Source: Chloroflexota bacterium (GTDB taxonomy: Bacteria; Chloroflexota; Limnocylindria; QHBO01). Taken from it: DNA of 10,907 nt. The stretch covers positions 1 to 10,907 of the forward strand of contig JAHWJN010000032.1 in the NCBI GenBank assembly GCA_019348395.1, read 5' to 3'. Position numbers and translations under genes: made by a program. This document shows positions 1-9,681 of the stretch, one piece after another; the stretch's first letter is position 1, and every line of letters begins with the position of its first letter. Below the pieces are notes generated by a model. It did not search any database. It saw only the letters and a program-made list of their open reading frames with translations, and was not told the DNA's origin.

Positions 1-12
1 TGAGCCGTCCTG

Positions 13-29
13 CATCGGCCAAACCGATG
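13..29 (-). terminator. Weak hairpin downstream of the GNAT gene (possible terminator)
   Basis: A 6-bp perfect stem (CATCGG at 13-18, CCGATG at 24-29) with a 5-nt loop lies 16 nt past the stop codon of the leftward acetyltransferase gene. No T-tract follows it on the minus strand, so it is not a classical intrinsic terminator. It could be a transcript-end hairpin or chance. An 8-bp palindrome CGACGTCG (34-41) sits between the stop codon and the hairpin. Nothing else recognisable is present in bases 1-45. Confidence 0.25.
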
Positions 30-45
30 TCGGCGACGTCGTGAG

Positions 46-906
46 CTACTTCGGTTCTCGTGGCCACGGGATTCGCATTGCCTCTCGTATCGGTCGCATC
101 AAGCCCCAGCCGCCGGCCCGCCGGTGGGCAAGGCGCTCGACGAGCTGGCAGTGGGTACGGTAGCCGAGGCGGGTGTAGGCCGCGACGGCCGGATCATTGT
201 CGGCGTGCACGTTGAGCGCCACGTCGGTCACGCGCCCGAGCAGGTCGGCCGTGACCGCGCTGGTGACCATCTTCGCGAAGTCGTGCCCCCGGAAGTCCGT
301 ATGGGTCATGACATTGCCGACCACGGCGATGCGCTCGCGTGGGTTGATCGCGTGCGTTCCGGCCGCGCTCACCAGCCGGCCGCGGACCCGCATGCCGTAG
401 TAGGTCCCCTCCTCCACCACCGCCGGCGGAAAGCCGGCGCGAAAGCCCAGCTGGTACAGCCGGTTGAGGTCATCGATGTCGAGGGCGGTGAGCCGCTCGG
501 CCGGTCCGGCGAACGGCTCGAAGGTCTCGCGGTCGACCACCATGCGGCGCATCAGGATCGGCCGGTCGAGCTCGTACAGGTCCCGAATGGCGATCTCGTG
601 GAGCTCGGTGCCCTGGACGTACGCGTCGCGCGGTCGGATCACGCTGTCGAGGACGGCACGACACCCGTCGGGGGCGCCCATGAGAAAGAGGGGCTGGGGC
701 ACGAGGCCCTCGTGGTGCATCACGAGCGACGCCGGGCGGCCGTCGTCGTCGTGGGCCATTCCCCACGCGATCCGGCTCCGGTTCGGCCCGTCGAGGTCAC
801 CGAGCGCGTAGGCCGCGTACAGCCGATCGGTCCGCAGGAAGGCGGCGATCTCCTCGCGGTCGTTCACGGCCCGGACGCGGGACCGGGTCCGGTGCGCGAC
901 CGCCAT
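46..906 (-). CDS. GNAT-family N-acetyltransferase
   Basis: A 286-aa cytosolic protein whose C-terminal third reads as a GNAT fold, which transfers an acyl group from acetyl-CoA to an amine; the substrate cannot be told from sequence. The beta4-alpha3 acetyl-CoA region is at about residues 193-224, with the loop RGHDFA at 206-211. Motif B, with NVHADNDPA followed by AAYTRLGYR, is at 232-250 and is typical of the family. The N-terminal half (1-170) is probably the degenerate first GNAT half seen in larger two-lobed acetyltransferases. In the usual loop R-x-x-G-x-G/A the glycine is replaced by Asp209 (codon GAC), which could weaken pyrophosphate binding. The gene starts 23 nt after the apt stop codon, with GGAG about 10 nt before the ATG, and no promoter is visible between them, so it is probably cotranscribed with apt. 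The fold call is solid; the role is unknown. Confidence 0.82.
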   Translation of the reverse strand: MAVAHRTRSRVRAVNDREEIAAFLRTDRLYAAYALGDLDGPNRSRIAWGMAHDDDGRPASLVMHHEGLVPQPLFLMGAPDGCRAVLDSVIRPRDAYVQGTELHEIAIRDLYELDRPILMRRMVVDRETFEPFAGPAERLTALDIDDLNRLYQLGFRAGFPPAVVEEGTYYGMRVRGRLVSAAGTHAINPRERIAVVGNVMTHTDFRGHDFAKMVTSAVTADLLGRVTDVALNVHADNDPAVAAYTRLGYRTHCQLVERLAHRRAGGWGLMRPIREAMRIPWPREPK

Positions 907-929
907 CAGATGGGTACTCCGCCTCGCGA

Positions 930-1460
930 TCAGTAACTGATCAGCGTGTGGATCTGGAACTCGTCGAGCTTGTCGCGCCCGTTGAGCGCGGTGAGCTCCA
1001 CCATGAACGACAGGCCGGCGATCTCCCCGCCAAGGCGGCGCACGAGCTCGATCGTGCCCATCACCGTGCCACCGGTGGCCAGCAGATCGTCGACGATGAG
1101 GACGTTCTGGCCCTTGGAGATCGCGTCGGAGTGGATCTCGAGGGTGGCCGTGCCGTACTCGAGCTCGTACTCGACCTCGATGGTCTCGGCCGGGAGCTTG
1201 CCCAGCTTGCGAACCGGGACGAAGCCGGCGCCCAGCTTGTAGGCCAGCGGCGCGGAGAAGATGAACCCGCGGGACTCCATGCCGACCACGACGTCGACCT
1301 TCGCATCGCCGATCTGTTCGGCCATGCGGTCGATCACCTCGCGAAAGGCGTCGCCGTCCTTGAGCAGGGTGGTGATGTCGTAGAAGCGGATGCCGGGCTT
1401 CGGGAAGTCCGGGACCTCGCGGATCAGGGCGCGCAGATCGTCGACGCTGGAGACGGTCAC
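930..1460 (-). CDS. apt: Adenine phosphoribosyltransferase (Apt)
   Basis: Purine-salvage enzyme converting adenine plus PRPP to AMP and pyrophosphate in the cytosol. From the GTG at 1460-1458 it is 176 aa, close to the usual 170-180 for Apt. Visible family landmarks are PDFPKPGIRFYDIT at about residues 17-30, VVVGMESRGFIF at 58-69, the flexible-loop region RKLGKLPAE at 84-92, and the PRPP-binding motif VLIVDDLLATGGT at 120-132 with the paired aspartates. The frame stays open upstream to 1565, but that extension crosses a good promoter and has no Apt homology. The GTG at 1460 has AGGAG 13 nt upstream, a slightly long spacing, and places the conserved core at its normal distance from the N-terminus. 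The gene has its own predicted promoter in the 111-bp gap after the DUF402 gene and is followed closely by the GNAT gene. Confidence 0.95.
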   Translation of the reverse strand: MTVSSVDDLRALIREVPDFPKPGIRFYDITTLLKDGDAFREVIDRMAEQIGDAKVDVVVGMESRGFIFSAPLAYKLGAGFVPVRKLGKLPAETIEVEYELEYGTATLEIHSDAISKGQNVLIVDDLLATGGTVMGTIELVRRLGGEIAGLSFMVELTALNGRDKLDEFQIHTLISY

Positions 1461-1473
1461 GGTCGTGAAGGCA

Positions 1474-1478
1474 CTCCT
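1474..1478 (-). promoter_or_regulatory. Ribosome binding site for apt
   Basis: AGGAG on the minus strand lies 13 nt before the GTG at 1460. It is the only purine-rich site near the start of Apt homology and supports the short 176-aa protein over the 211-aa open frame. Confidence 0.5.
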
Positions 1479-1518
1479 GGTGGGGCGTTGCGGGGGATGC
1501 AGACTGCGGTGCCCGGAG

Positions 1519-1547
1519 AGTCTAGCCCGAGCCGATGGCCCCGGCAA
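1519..1547 (-). promoter_or_regulatory. Sigma-70-like promoter of apt
   Basis: TTGCCG (minus strand, 1547-1542) and TAGACT (1524-1519) are separated by exactly 17 nt. Each hexamer matches 4 of 6 consensus bases. A start site near 1512 would give a leader of about 50 nt ending at the apt GTG. The element lies wholly in the gap between the DUF402 and apt genes, which strengthens the call. Confidence 0.5.
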
Positions 1548-1571
1548 TGGACCGCGCGCCGGCACGCCGGT

Positions 1572-2245
1572 TCAGCCACCGATCGGATCGACGTCGAAAT
1601 CCCATGCCAGGTCGGGCGGCAGCGCGGGCACGATCCAGGATGGATCCGGCCGCCACTGCTCCCATCCGTCGGCGAAGGGCGATCCCCATCGGGCCACAAT
1701 CGCCTCGACCCCACGCGCATCGGCGCGGAAGCGATCGGCATCCTCGGCCGACCACCGCCCCGTGTCGACCGCCGCCTCGAGCTCATCCTCGTCCTTCCAG
1801 GTCACGGACCTGTCCGGCGTCACCCACAGGTCGAGGACGTGATCCTGCGTGACGACGCTCGTCGCGTCGCGCAGGTGCGTGTCCTCGAGGTTGACGTACC
1901 AGCCCCGGAACGACCATCCCTCACCCCAGAACAGCCACACGGACCATGGCGCACCGGTCGGCGCGATCTTCAGCACGCCGCTCCCCCGCCATCTGCCGCG
2001 TCCCACCGCGCGTCCGGAGCGGAACATGTCGTGCGCCGGGACGGCCCGCAGCTCACGGCCATCGGCGAGGACGGGGCGCAGCACCGGGGTGTCGGGTGCC
2101 AGCCACCCGACCAGGCCGTCGGCGTCGTCGCGGACCACCCGCATCGGGCGAACCGTCTCGGGCCCGTGATAGCCGGGCACCTTGCGCTGGTAGCGCCATG
2201 CGAACTCGTCGCCGGGCTCCCAGAACGGCGGGTCCCCCGACGGCC

Positions 2246-2249
<4 letters not shown>
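1572..2249 (-). CDS. DUF402 (FomD/NTDP-type) protein
   Basis: A 225-aa soluble protein with the DUF402 signature: WYVNLED at residues 117-123, QDHVLDLWVTPD at 135-146 and WKDEDELEAA at 151-160. Family members include nucleoside tri/diphosphatases of Firmicutes and FomD of fosfomycin biosynthesis, which use the acidic and Asn residues in these motifs to bind divalent metal and hydrolyse phosphoester or phosphoanhydride bonds. The substrate here is unknown. The start is GTG at 2249-2247, overlapping the aconitase stop as GTGA (a 4-nt overlap). There is no separate Shine-Dalgarno, so translation is probably coupled to acn. The Trp/Asp-rich tail (about 190-220) ends just before the stop, and no clear terminator follows. 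The family call is good; biological role and link to aconitase are unknown. Confidence 0.85.
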
Positions 2250-5101
<2,852 letters not shown>

Positions 5102-5106
5102 GGTCG

Positions 5107-5114
5107 CCTCCTTT
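5107..5114 (-). promoter_or_regulatory. Strong ribosome binding site of acnA
   Basis: AAAGGAGG on the minus strand, 5 nt before the GTG at 5101. This is a near-perfect anti-16S match, in contrast to pth, mfd and the oxidoreductase, which have none. It fixes the GTG as the aconitase start. Confidence 0.8.
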
Positions 5115-5169
5115 CGTGGGCCGCCCCGCGCCGCGCGGGTGATGCGGCTTCGGTCGAAGATCGGCGCCG

Positions 5170-5185
5170 GACGGGTGCGCCCGTC
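5170..5185 (-). other. Hairpin in the acnA leader
   Basis: Perfect 6-bp GC-rich stem (GACGGG at 5170-5175, CCCGTC at 5180-5185) closed by a 4-nt loop. It lies in the predicted leader between the TATACT element and the ribosome binding site of acnA, about 13-28 nt after the expected transcript start. It could be a 5' stabilising hairpin or a regulatory element, or chance in GC-rich DNA. I recognise no known riboswitch or iron-responsive element. Confidence 0.3.
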
Positions 5186-5204
5186 GCGGGTCGAGTGGAC
5201 CTCC

Positions 5205-5233
5205 AGTATACGCGCGGTCGTTCAGCCGCTGAA
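5205..5233 (-). promoter_or_regulatory. Predicted promoter of acnA
   Basis: TATACT (5210-5205, 5 of 6 consensus bases) on the minus strand, preceded at 17 nt by the weak -35 TTCAGC (5233-5228), which overlaps the end of the upstream 125-aa gene. An AT-rich hexamer like this stands out in the surrounding GC-rich DNA. A start near 5198 gives a leader of about 97 nt. The weak -35 may mean activator dependence; no operator is recognised. Confidence 0.5.
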
Positions 5234-5599
5234 GTCGGGCGGCTGCTCGTCGAACTCCTCGTAGTGCCGCGCAAGGTGGTCATAGACCTTGCGCCGGTCG
5301 GCGTCGGGCATGTCGACGCCGCCGCGCGCGCCGTTGATCACGGTCATCGCCGCAACGACCCCGCGCCATACGACGCGCAGCTGGCCATTCACCAGCTCGT
5401 GGTGCGGCAGCTTGTACGCGCCCTTCTCGCGTGGCGGATCATGCTCGTCGGCTGACGGGTCGTACCAGGCGTGGGCGTTCGCGACGGCGTCCCAGCCGCC
5501 GTGCTCGCGGATCTGGTCCAGCTTGTCGGTCCCGCTCCAGTCCCAGTCGCGATCCTTGGGCGCGGTCGGGCTTCGATGTGGTGCGGTGGACGTCCCCAT
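5222..5599 (-). CDS. Small protein resembling a phage prohead-protease C-terminal domain
   Basis: A 125-aa hydrophilic, Trp-rich protein without signal peptide or membrane segment. Residues about 61-122 contain the block AYKLPHHELVNG, VVWRGVVAAMTVINGARGGVD and DRRKVYDHLARHYEEFDEQPP. From memory, this is very like a domain at the C-terminus of HK97-type prohead protease and DUF2213-like phage proteins. No protease domain accompanies it here and no other phage gene is nearby, so it is a free-standing copy of unknown function. The first 20 residues look disordered. The ATG at 5599 has AGGAGGTGA immediately upstream. The gene lies 53 nt after the mfd stop with no promoter or terminator seen between, so it may be read with mfd. 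Its end holds the -35 region of acnA. It is probably a real gene, given its strong ribosome binding site and family-like sequence. Confidence 0.75.
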   Translation of the reverse strand: MGTSTAPHRSPTAPKDRDWDWSGTDKLDQIREHGGWDAVANAHAWYDPSADEHDPPREKGAYKLPHHELVNGQLRVVWRGVVAAMTVINGARGGVDMPDADRRKVYDHLARHYEEFDEQPPDFSG

Positions 5600-5602
5600 G
5601 TG

Positions 5603-5611
5603 TCACCTCCT
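5603..5611 (-). promoter_or_regulatory. Strong ribosome binding site of the 125-aa protein
   Basis: AGGAGGTGA on the minus strand, 3 nt before the ATG at 5599. The near-perfect match and normal effective spacing support both the gene and this start. Confidence 0.75.
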
Positions 5612-5652
5612 GCGTACTCGACGGGCTGGGCTGCAGAGTCGGTGCCACCCTC

Positions 5653-8600
5653 CTAGCCGGCCGCCAGCGCAGTGAGCGCCCGGTGCGCCACCTCGATCGG
5701 GTCACGGCCGGCGGGGACCGGGATCCGCACCTGGTTGGAGGCAGTGTCCGGCCGGAAGCCGGCGACCTGGAGAACCACGGAAAGCTCGCGCCGGTCGGGC
5801 ATCCGACCGGTCCACTTCAGCGTCACCCCTCGGTCCTCGACGCGGACCTCGGGCACCCCGGCCGCCTCGGCGGCGAGGCGGACGCGGACCGCAGTGAAGA
5901 GGCCCTCGACCGGTGCCGGGATCGGCCCGTAGCGGTCGCGAAGGTCTCCCCGCAACGCGTCCGCATCCGGCTCAGAGCGGACGGCGGCAAAGCGCCGGTA
6001 CGCCTCGAGCTTGGCGCCGGAGTCGGCAATGTACTCGTCCGGCAGGTAGGCCGATCCGGGCAGGTCCAGGCGCACCGGTGACGGTTCCGGCGCTGGACGC
6101 CGGCCTCGGAGCATGTCCACTGCCTCGGCCAGCAGACGGGTATACATCTCGAACCCGACCGCGGCCATGAAGCCGTGCTGCTCAGCGCCGAGGATGTTGC
6201 CGGCACCCCGGATCTCGAGGTCGGAGAGGGCGATCTGGTAGCCGGCGCCGAGGTCCGAGGCGGAGAAGATCGCGTGCAACCGCTTCCGGGCGATGGGCGA
6301 CAGGGGCATCCCGCGCCGATGGAGCAGGTAGGCATGGGCACGGCGATCGGACCGGCCGACCCGGCCCCGGAGCTGGTAGAGCTGGGCCAGGCCGAAGGTG
6401 TCGGCCCGCACGATCACGATCGTGTTCGCGTTCGGGATGTCGAGCCCGGACTCGATGATGGTGGTGCAGACCAGCACGTCGAAGCGACCATCGCTGAAGT
6501 CGAGCATGACCCGCTCGAGCATCCCCTCGGCCATCTGCCCGTGGCCGATCGCGACGCGAGCGCCCGGCACCAGTCGGCGAACTCGCTCGGCCGCGGCCTC
6601 GATCGTCTCCACCCGGTTGTGGACGTAGAACGCCTGACCACCCCGGTCCAGCTCGCGGTTGATCGCATCGCGCACCAGGCCGTCATCGTCCTCGGCGATG
6701 CGCGTCTGGATCGGCAGCCGGGCCTCCGGTGGTGTCTCGATCACGCTGAGGTCCCGGATCCCGACCAGGCTGAGGTGGAGCGTCCGCGGGATCGGAGTGG
6801 CGGAGAGCGTGAGCACATCCACCTCGCGGCGCATCGCCTTGATGCGCTCCTTGTGGCTGACGCCGAAGCGCTGCTCCTCGTCGACGACCAGCAGGCCGAG
6901 GTCGGCGAAGGCGATGTCCTTCGACAGGATGCGATGCGTCCCGATGAGGATGTCGACCGTCCCGTCCGCAACGCCGGCCACGATCCGCTCCTGCTCCCGC
7001 TTCGGAACGAAGCGGCTGAGCATTCCGACCTCGACCGGGAAGGCACCCAGCCGGCGCCGAAAGGTGTGGAGATGCTGCTGCGCCAACACGGTGGTGGGAA
7101 CCAGCACGGCCACCTGCTTCCCGTCCTGGACGGCCTTGAACGCCGCCCGTAGCGCGACCTCGGTCTTCCCGTAGCCCACGTCCCCCACCACGAGCCGATC
7201 CATCGGCCGTCGGCGCAGCATGTCGGCCTTGACCTCCTCGATCGAGCGCGCCTGGTCCGGTGTCTCGCTGTACGGGAAGCTCTCCTCGAGCTCACGCTGC
7301 CAGGTCGTGTCGGGGCCGAAGGCGGACCCGGGGGCCGACTCGCGCGCCGCGTAAATCTCGATCAGCTCGCGGGCCAGGTCGCCGACGGCGCGCCGCACCC
7401 GTCGCTTGGTGCGTTCCCACTCGGTGCCGCCGAGCTTCGAGAGCGCCGGAGCGGGCCCGCCGGAATAGCGCGTGATGCGCCCGATCTGATCCGCCGGCAG
7501 GAAGATCTTGTCGGACCCGGCGAAATCGAGCTGGAGATACTCCTTCACATCGTCCCCGAAGGTCCGCTGCGTCATCCCCGCGTAGCGCGCGATGCCATGG
7601 TCGACATGGACGACGTGATCGCAGGGCTGCAGCTTGCCGATGAGGTCGCGCGTCACGACGCGCTTCGCGGGGGTCAGCCGCCGCAGACGGGTGGCGCCGA
7701 AGAGCTCGCGGTCGGTGAGGACGAGCAGGTTCGACGGCGCGTGGAGAAAGCCCGCGGAGAGTGAGCCATGCACCAGCCCGATTCCGCCGGTGGGCGGAGA
7801 CTCGCGCAGCTCGGCGGCTGCCTCCGTCGGCCGGCCGGCATCCCCGAGCAGCTCCCCGACCCGACTAGCCTGGTCGGTCGTCACCACCGTCGATCGGCCC
7901 TCGGCGACGTCGAGCAGCCAGCCGCCCGCCCGATCCGCGCGGCCGGGCAGCGTCGGTGCGGGCCCGTAGCCCGCATCCACCCCATCCTGTTCCTCGAGCC
8001 GCTCGGCAGCGCGCACCAGCAGCGCCTCGAGCGTCTCCACGGCCGCGTACGGCAGCGGCCAGCCATCGGGCAGCTCGCCTGCCGCGACGAGGCCCGACCG
8101 ACGCTCCTCGGCCTGGCGGTCGAGGTCGCGCGCGATCGCGCTCAGCTCCTCGGCGTCCGCGATCGCGACGTGCGCGTCGATCGGGAGATGATCGGCCGCC
8201 GGTCCCGCGGTGAGCCAGGCGACCCACGTCTCGGCTGCTTCGGCCAGGTCCCCCCCGGCGAGACGCTCCGCGTCCTCCCGCAGAGCCGGCGGCGCCCCCT
8301 CGGGAAGGTGGTCCGCCAGCGACTCCCAGCCGTCACGCGGCCGGAACTCCGAACCGGGAAGCAGGCGCAGCTCGGTGAGGCGCCGGCGTGACCCCTGGGT
8401 CATCGCATCGAAGGTTCGGATCGACTCGACCTCGTCGCCGAACAGCTCGATCCGCACCGGCTCGGCCGCACCGGGCGGCCACAGGTCGACGATGCCACCG
8501 CGATGCGCGAACTCGCCGATGCCGGTCACCTCGACGGCCGGCTCGTACCCGGTCGCCACGAACCGTTCGAGCAGCGCCCGCTGCGCGATCCGCTCCCCGA

Positions 8601-9030
8601 CCGCCAGGCCGACATGCCCTGCGGCGAGCTGGTCGGGCCCGAGGGTGCGCTGCACGAGGGCGAGCAGGGGCGCCACGACGACGAGGTTCGGTCGCCCGTC
8701 GGCGACCTCGGCGAGGACCGACAGGCGCTCGGCGGACTCCTCGTGCTCGGGCAGGGCGCGCTCGAGCGGGAGCGCGGCCCGCTCCGGCAGGATCCGGATG
8801 GTGCCGCTCCCCAGCCAGGCGGCCAGGTCGTCGGCCAGCTGGTGAGCCGCCTCGTCCGTTCGGCTGACGACCACCAGCGGCGCAGCCGCCGGCAGCTCAC
8901 GACGGCGGGCAGCGAGGTGGGCTGCGCGAGCCGCCGCGGGCACGCGGAGCACGCCCGGCTGCGGCAGATGTGGCCGAAGGGCGTCGACGAGCGAGGCGAC
9001 GCGGCGGTCTCCGCCGCGTGAACGGGACAT
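5653..9030 (-). CDS. mfd: Transcription-repair coupling factor Mfd
   Basis: DNA translocase that removes RNA polymerase stalled at lesions and recruits UvrA for nucleotide excision repair. From the ATG at 9030 it is 1125 aa, near the family's usual 1150. In order: UvrB-like N-terminal module at about 10-330, a linker domain, the CarD-like RNA-polymerase interaction domain at about 455-521 (VVHVDHGIARYAGM, KIFLPADQIGRI), then the RecG-like motor. The motor shows Walker A GDVGYGKT (616-623), Walker B DEEQ (717-720), SATPIPRTL (743-751) and motif VI QLRGRVGRSD (886-895). The TRCF C-terminal domain is at about 985-1090. All motor motifs are intact. The frame stays open to 9132, but that start would overlap pth and add non-homologous residues. 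No Shine-Dalgarno precedes the ATG; a TACCAT hexamer 8 nt upstream suggests a leaderless start. The gene follows pth by 35 nt. Confidence 0.97.
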   Translation of the reverse strand: MSRSRGGDRRVASLVDALRPHLPQPGVLRVPAAARAAHLAARRRELPAAAPLVVVSRTDEAAHQLADDLAAWLGSGTIRILPERAALPLERALPEHEESAERLSVLAEVADGRPNLVVVAPLLALVQRTLGPDQLAAGHVGLAVGERIAQRALLERFVATGYEPAVEVTGIGEFAHRGGIVDLWPPGAAEPVRIELFGDEVESIRTFDAMTQGSRRRLTELRLLPGSEFRPRDGWESLADHLPEGAPPALREDAERLAGGDLAEAAETWVAWLTAGPAADHLPIDAHVAIADAEELSAIARDLDRQAEERRSGLVAAGELPDGWPLPYAAVETLEALLVRAAERLEEQDGVDAGYGPAPTLPGRADRAGGWLLDVAEGRSTVVTTDQASRVGELLGDAGRPTEAAAELRESPPTGGIGLVHGSLSAGFLHAPSNLLVLTDRELFGATRLRRLTPAKRVVTRDLIGKLQPCDHVVHVDHGIARYAGMTQRTFGDDVKEYLQLDFAGSDKIFLPADQIGRITRYSGGPAPALSKLGGTEWERTKRRVRRAVGDLARELIEIYAARESAPGSAFGPDTTWQRELEESFPYSETPDQARSIEEVKADMLRRRPMDRLVVGDVGYGKTEVALRAAFKAVQDGKQVAVLVPTTVLAQQHLHTFRRRLGAFPVEVGMLSRFVPKREQERIVAGVADGTVDILIGTHRILSKDIAFADLGLLVVDEEQRFGVSHKERIKAMRREVDVLTLSATPIPRTLHLSLVGIRDLSVIETPPEARLPIQTRIAEDDDGLVRDAINRELDRGGQAFYVHNRVETIEAAAERVRRLVPGARVAIGHGQMAEGMLERVMLDFSDGRFDVLVCTTIIESGLDIPNANTIVIVRADTFGLAQLYQLRGRVGRSDRRAHAYLLHRRGMPLSPIARKRLHAIFSASDLGAGYQIALSDLEIRGAGNILGAEQHGFMAAVGFEMYTRLLAEAVDMLRGRRPAPEPSPVRLDLPGSAYLPDEYIADSGAKLEAYRRFAAVRSEPDADALRGDLRDRYGPIPAPVEGLFTAVRVRLAAEAAGVPEVRVEDRGVTLKWTGRMPDRRELSVVLQVAGFRPDTASNQVRIPVPAGRDPIEVAHRALTALAAG

Positions 9031-9038
9031 GCGGGCCG

Positions 9039-9068
9039 ATGGTAGGCCAGCCGCCGGTCCGGTGTTCA
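9039..9068 (-). promoter_or_regulatory. Predicted leaderless-type promoter of mfd
   Basis: On the minus strand TACCAT (9044-9039) ends 8 nt before the mfd ATG, and TGAACA (9068-9063, 4 of 6 bases of TTGACA) lies 18 nt further upstream over the pth stop codon. The TANNNT-to-start distance is that expected when transcription begins at the start codon. The absence of any ribosome binding site fits this. Confidence 0.45.
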
Positions 9069-9647
9069 GTCGGGCGTGAGCTCGAGGCCGTTGAAGGCGT
9101 TCATCGCCTCGCCGATCCCTTCGCGGAGCCACCGCTCGGCCGCATCCGCGCCCAGGCGCACCATCTCGTCGGCAAGCTCCCGCTCGTCGGGCCGAAACGT
9201 CGCCAGCACGTGATCCGCCGCGGCACCGGCCCGGCCGATGCCGATCCGCTCCCGGGCGAAGCCATCGGTACCGAACGCGGCGATGATGTCGCGCAGCCCG
9301 TTGTGGCCCCCGGCTGACCCGGAACCGCGCAGGCGGATACGCCCGAGCGGCAGGTCGATGTCGTCACACACGACCAGGAGGTCCGTTTCGGCATCGACGT
9401 CGGTCTGTCGCACCGCGGACCGCAACGCGACGCCGGAGCGGTTCATGTACTGCAGCGGCTTCACGAGCAGGACGCGACCGATCGGCTCCGGGCGGCGGAC
9501 CTCGAGCAGGCCGGCGCCGTCCCTCACGCGTCCCTCCCCGGTCATGTCCCAGCGGTCGGCGAGCAGGTCGACGACGCGGAACCCGACGTTGTGTCGCGTG
9601 AGCCGATAGCGTTCGCCCGGGTTCCCGAGTCCGCAGATCACCTTCAC
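9066..9647 (-). CDS. pth: Peptidyl-tRNA hydrolase (Pth)
   Basis: Hydrolyses the ester bond of peptidyl-tRNAs released from stalled ribosomes, recycling tRNA; essential in most bacteria. From the GTG at 9647 the protein is 193 aa and starts MKVICGLGNPG, as is normal for the family. Active-site residues are visible: Asn9 in GLGNP, catalytic His19 in TRHNVGF, Met68-Asn69 in YMNRSG, Asp95 in VCDDIDLP, and His115-Asn116 in GGHNGLRD. A GTG at 9668 would add seven residues and overlaps the divergent promoter region; 9647 is preferred because it gives the canonical N-terminus. There is no Shine-Dalgarno; TACCAT lies exactly 7 nt upstream. The gene is divergent from the oxidoreductase and followed by mfd, an adjacency also known in Bacillus (spoVC-fin-mfd). 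Confidence 0.96.
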   Translation of the reverse strand: MKVICGLGNPGERYRLTRHNVGFRVVDLLADRWDMTGEGRVRDGAGLLEVRRPEPIGRVLLVKPLQYMNRSGVALRSAVRQTDVDAETDLLVVCDDIDLPLGRIRLRGSGSAGGHNGLRDIIAAFGTDGFARERIGIGRAGAAADHVLATFRPDERELADEMVRLGADAAERWLREGIGEAMNAFNGLELTPD

Positions 9648-9654
9648 GGCGCCG

Positions 9655-9660
9655 ATGGTA
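9655..9660 (-). promoter_or_regulatory. Predicted leaderless-type -10 element of pth
   Basis: TACCAT (TANNNT form) ends 7 nt before the GTG at 9647, and the next four bases are CGGC, as in front of mfd. I see no convincing -35. In leaderless genes of Actinobacteria and Deinococcus a TANNNT hexamer at this distance places transcription start on the start codon. Confidence 0.45.
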
Positions 9661-9675
9661 CCGGCCACCCGCCGC

Positions 9676-9681
9676 TATCGT
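9676..9681 (+). promoter_or_regulatory. Predicted leaderless-type -10 element of the oxidoreductase
   Basis: TATCGT lies exactly 7 nt before the ATG at 9689, with no ribosome binding site between. No good -35 is seen. Together with the pth element 15 bp away on the other strand it forms a compact divergent promoter pair. Confidence 0.4.

Noticed and set aside
1..3. TGA at the very first bases as the end of a rightward gene
   Set aside because: No upstream sequence is available to show a coding frame; a bare TGA triplet is not evidence.
1461..1565. N-terminal extension of Apt to 211 aa
   Set aside because: The extra 35 residues are Pro/Arg/Ser-rich without Apt homology, and the segment contains the predicted promoter and ribosome binding site.
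1553..1571. GC-rich inverted repeat after the DUF402 stop as a terminator
   Set aside because: The pairing is only 4-5 bp with competing registers and no T-tract; typical of chance in this composition.
5600..5652. Promoter or terminator between mfd and the 125-aa gene
   Set aside because: No TANNNT/TATAAT-like hexamer at a useful distance and no stable stem with T-run could be found; only the ribosome binding site stands out.
6175..7152. A 325-codon plus-strand open frame inside mfd
   Set aside because: It lies wholly opposite the conserved Mfd motor domain; its composition is that of an antisense shadow and it has no recognisable domain or ribosome binding site.
9031..9132. Longer Mfd starting at 9132
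   Set aside because: It would overlap pth by 67 nt and add non-homologous residues; the ATG at 9030 gives the expected N-terminus.
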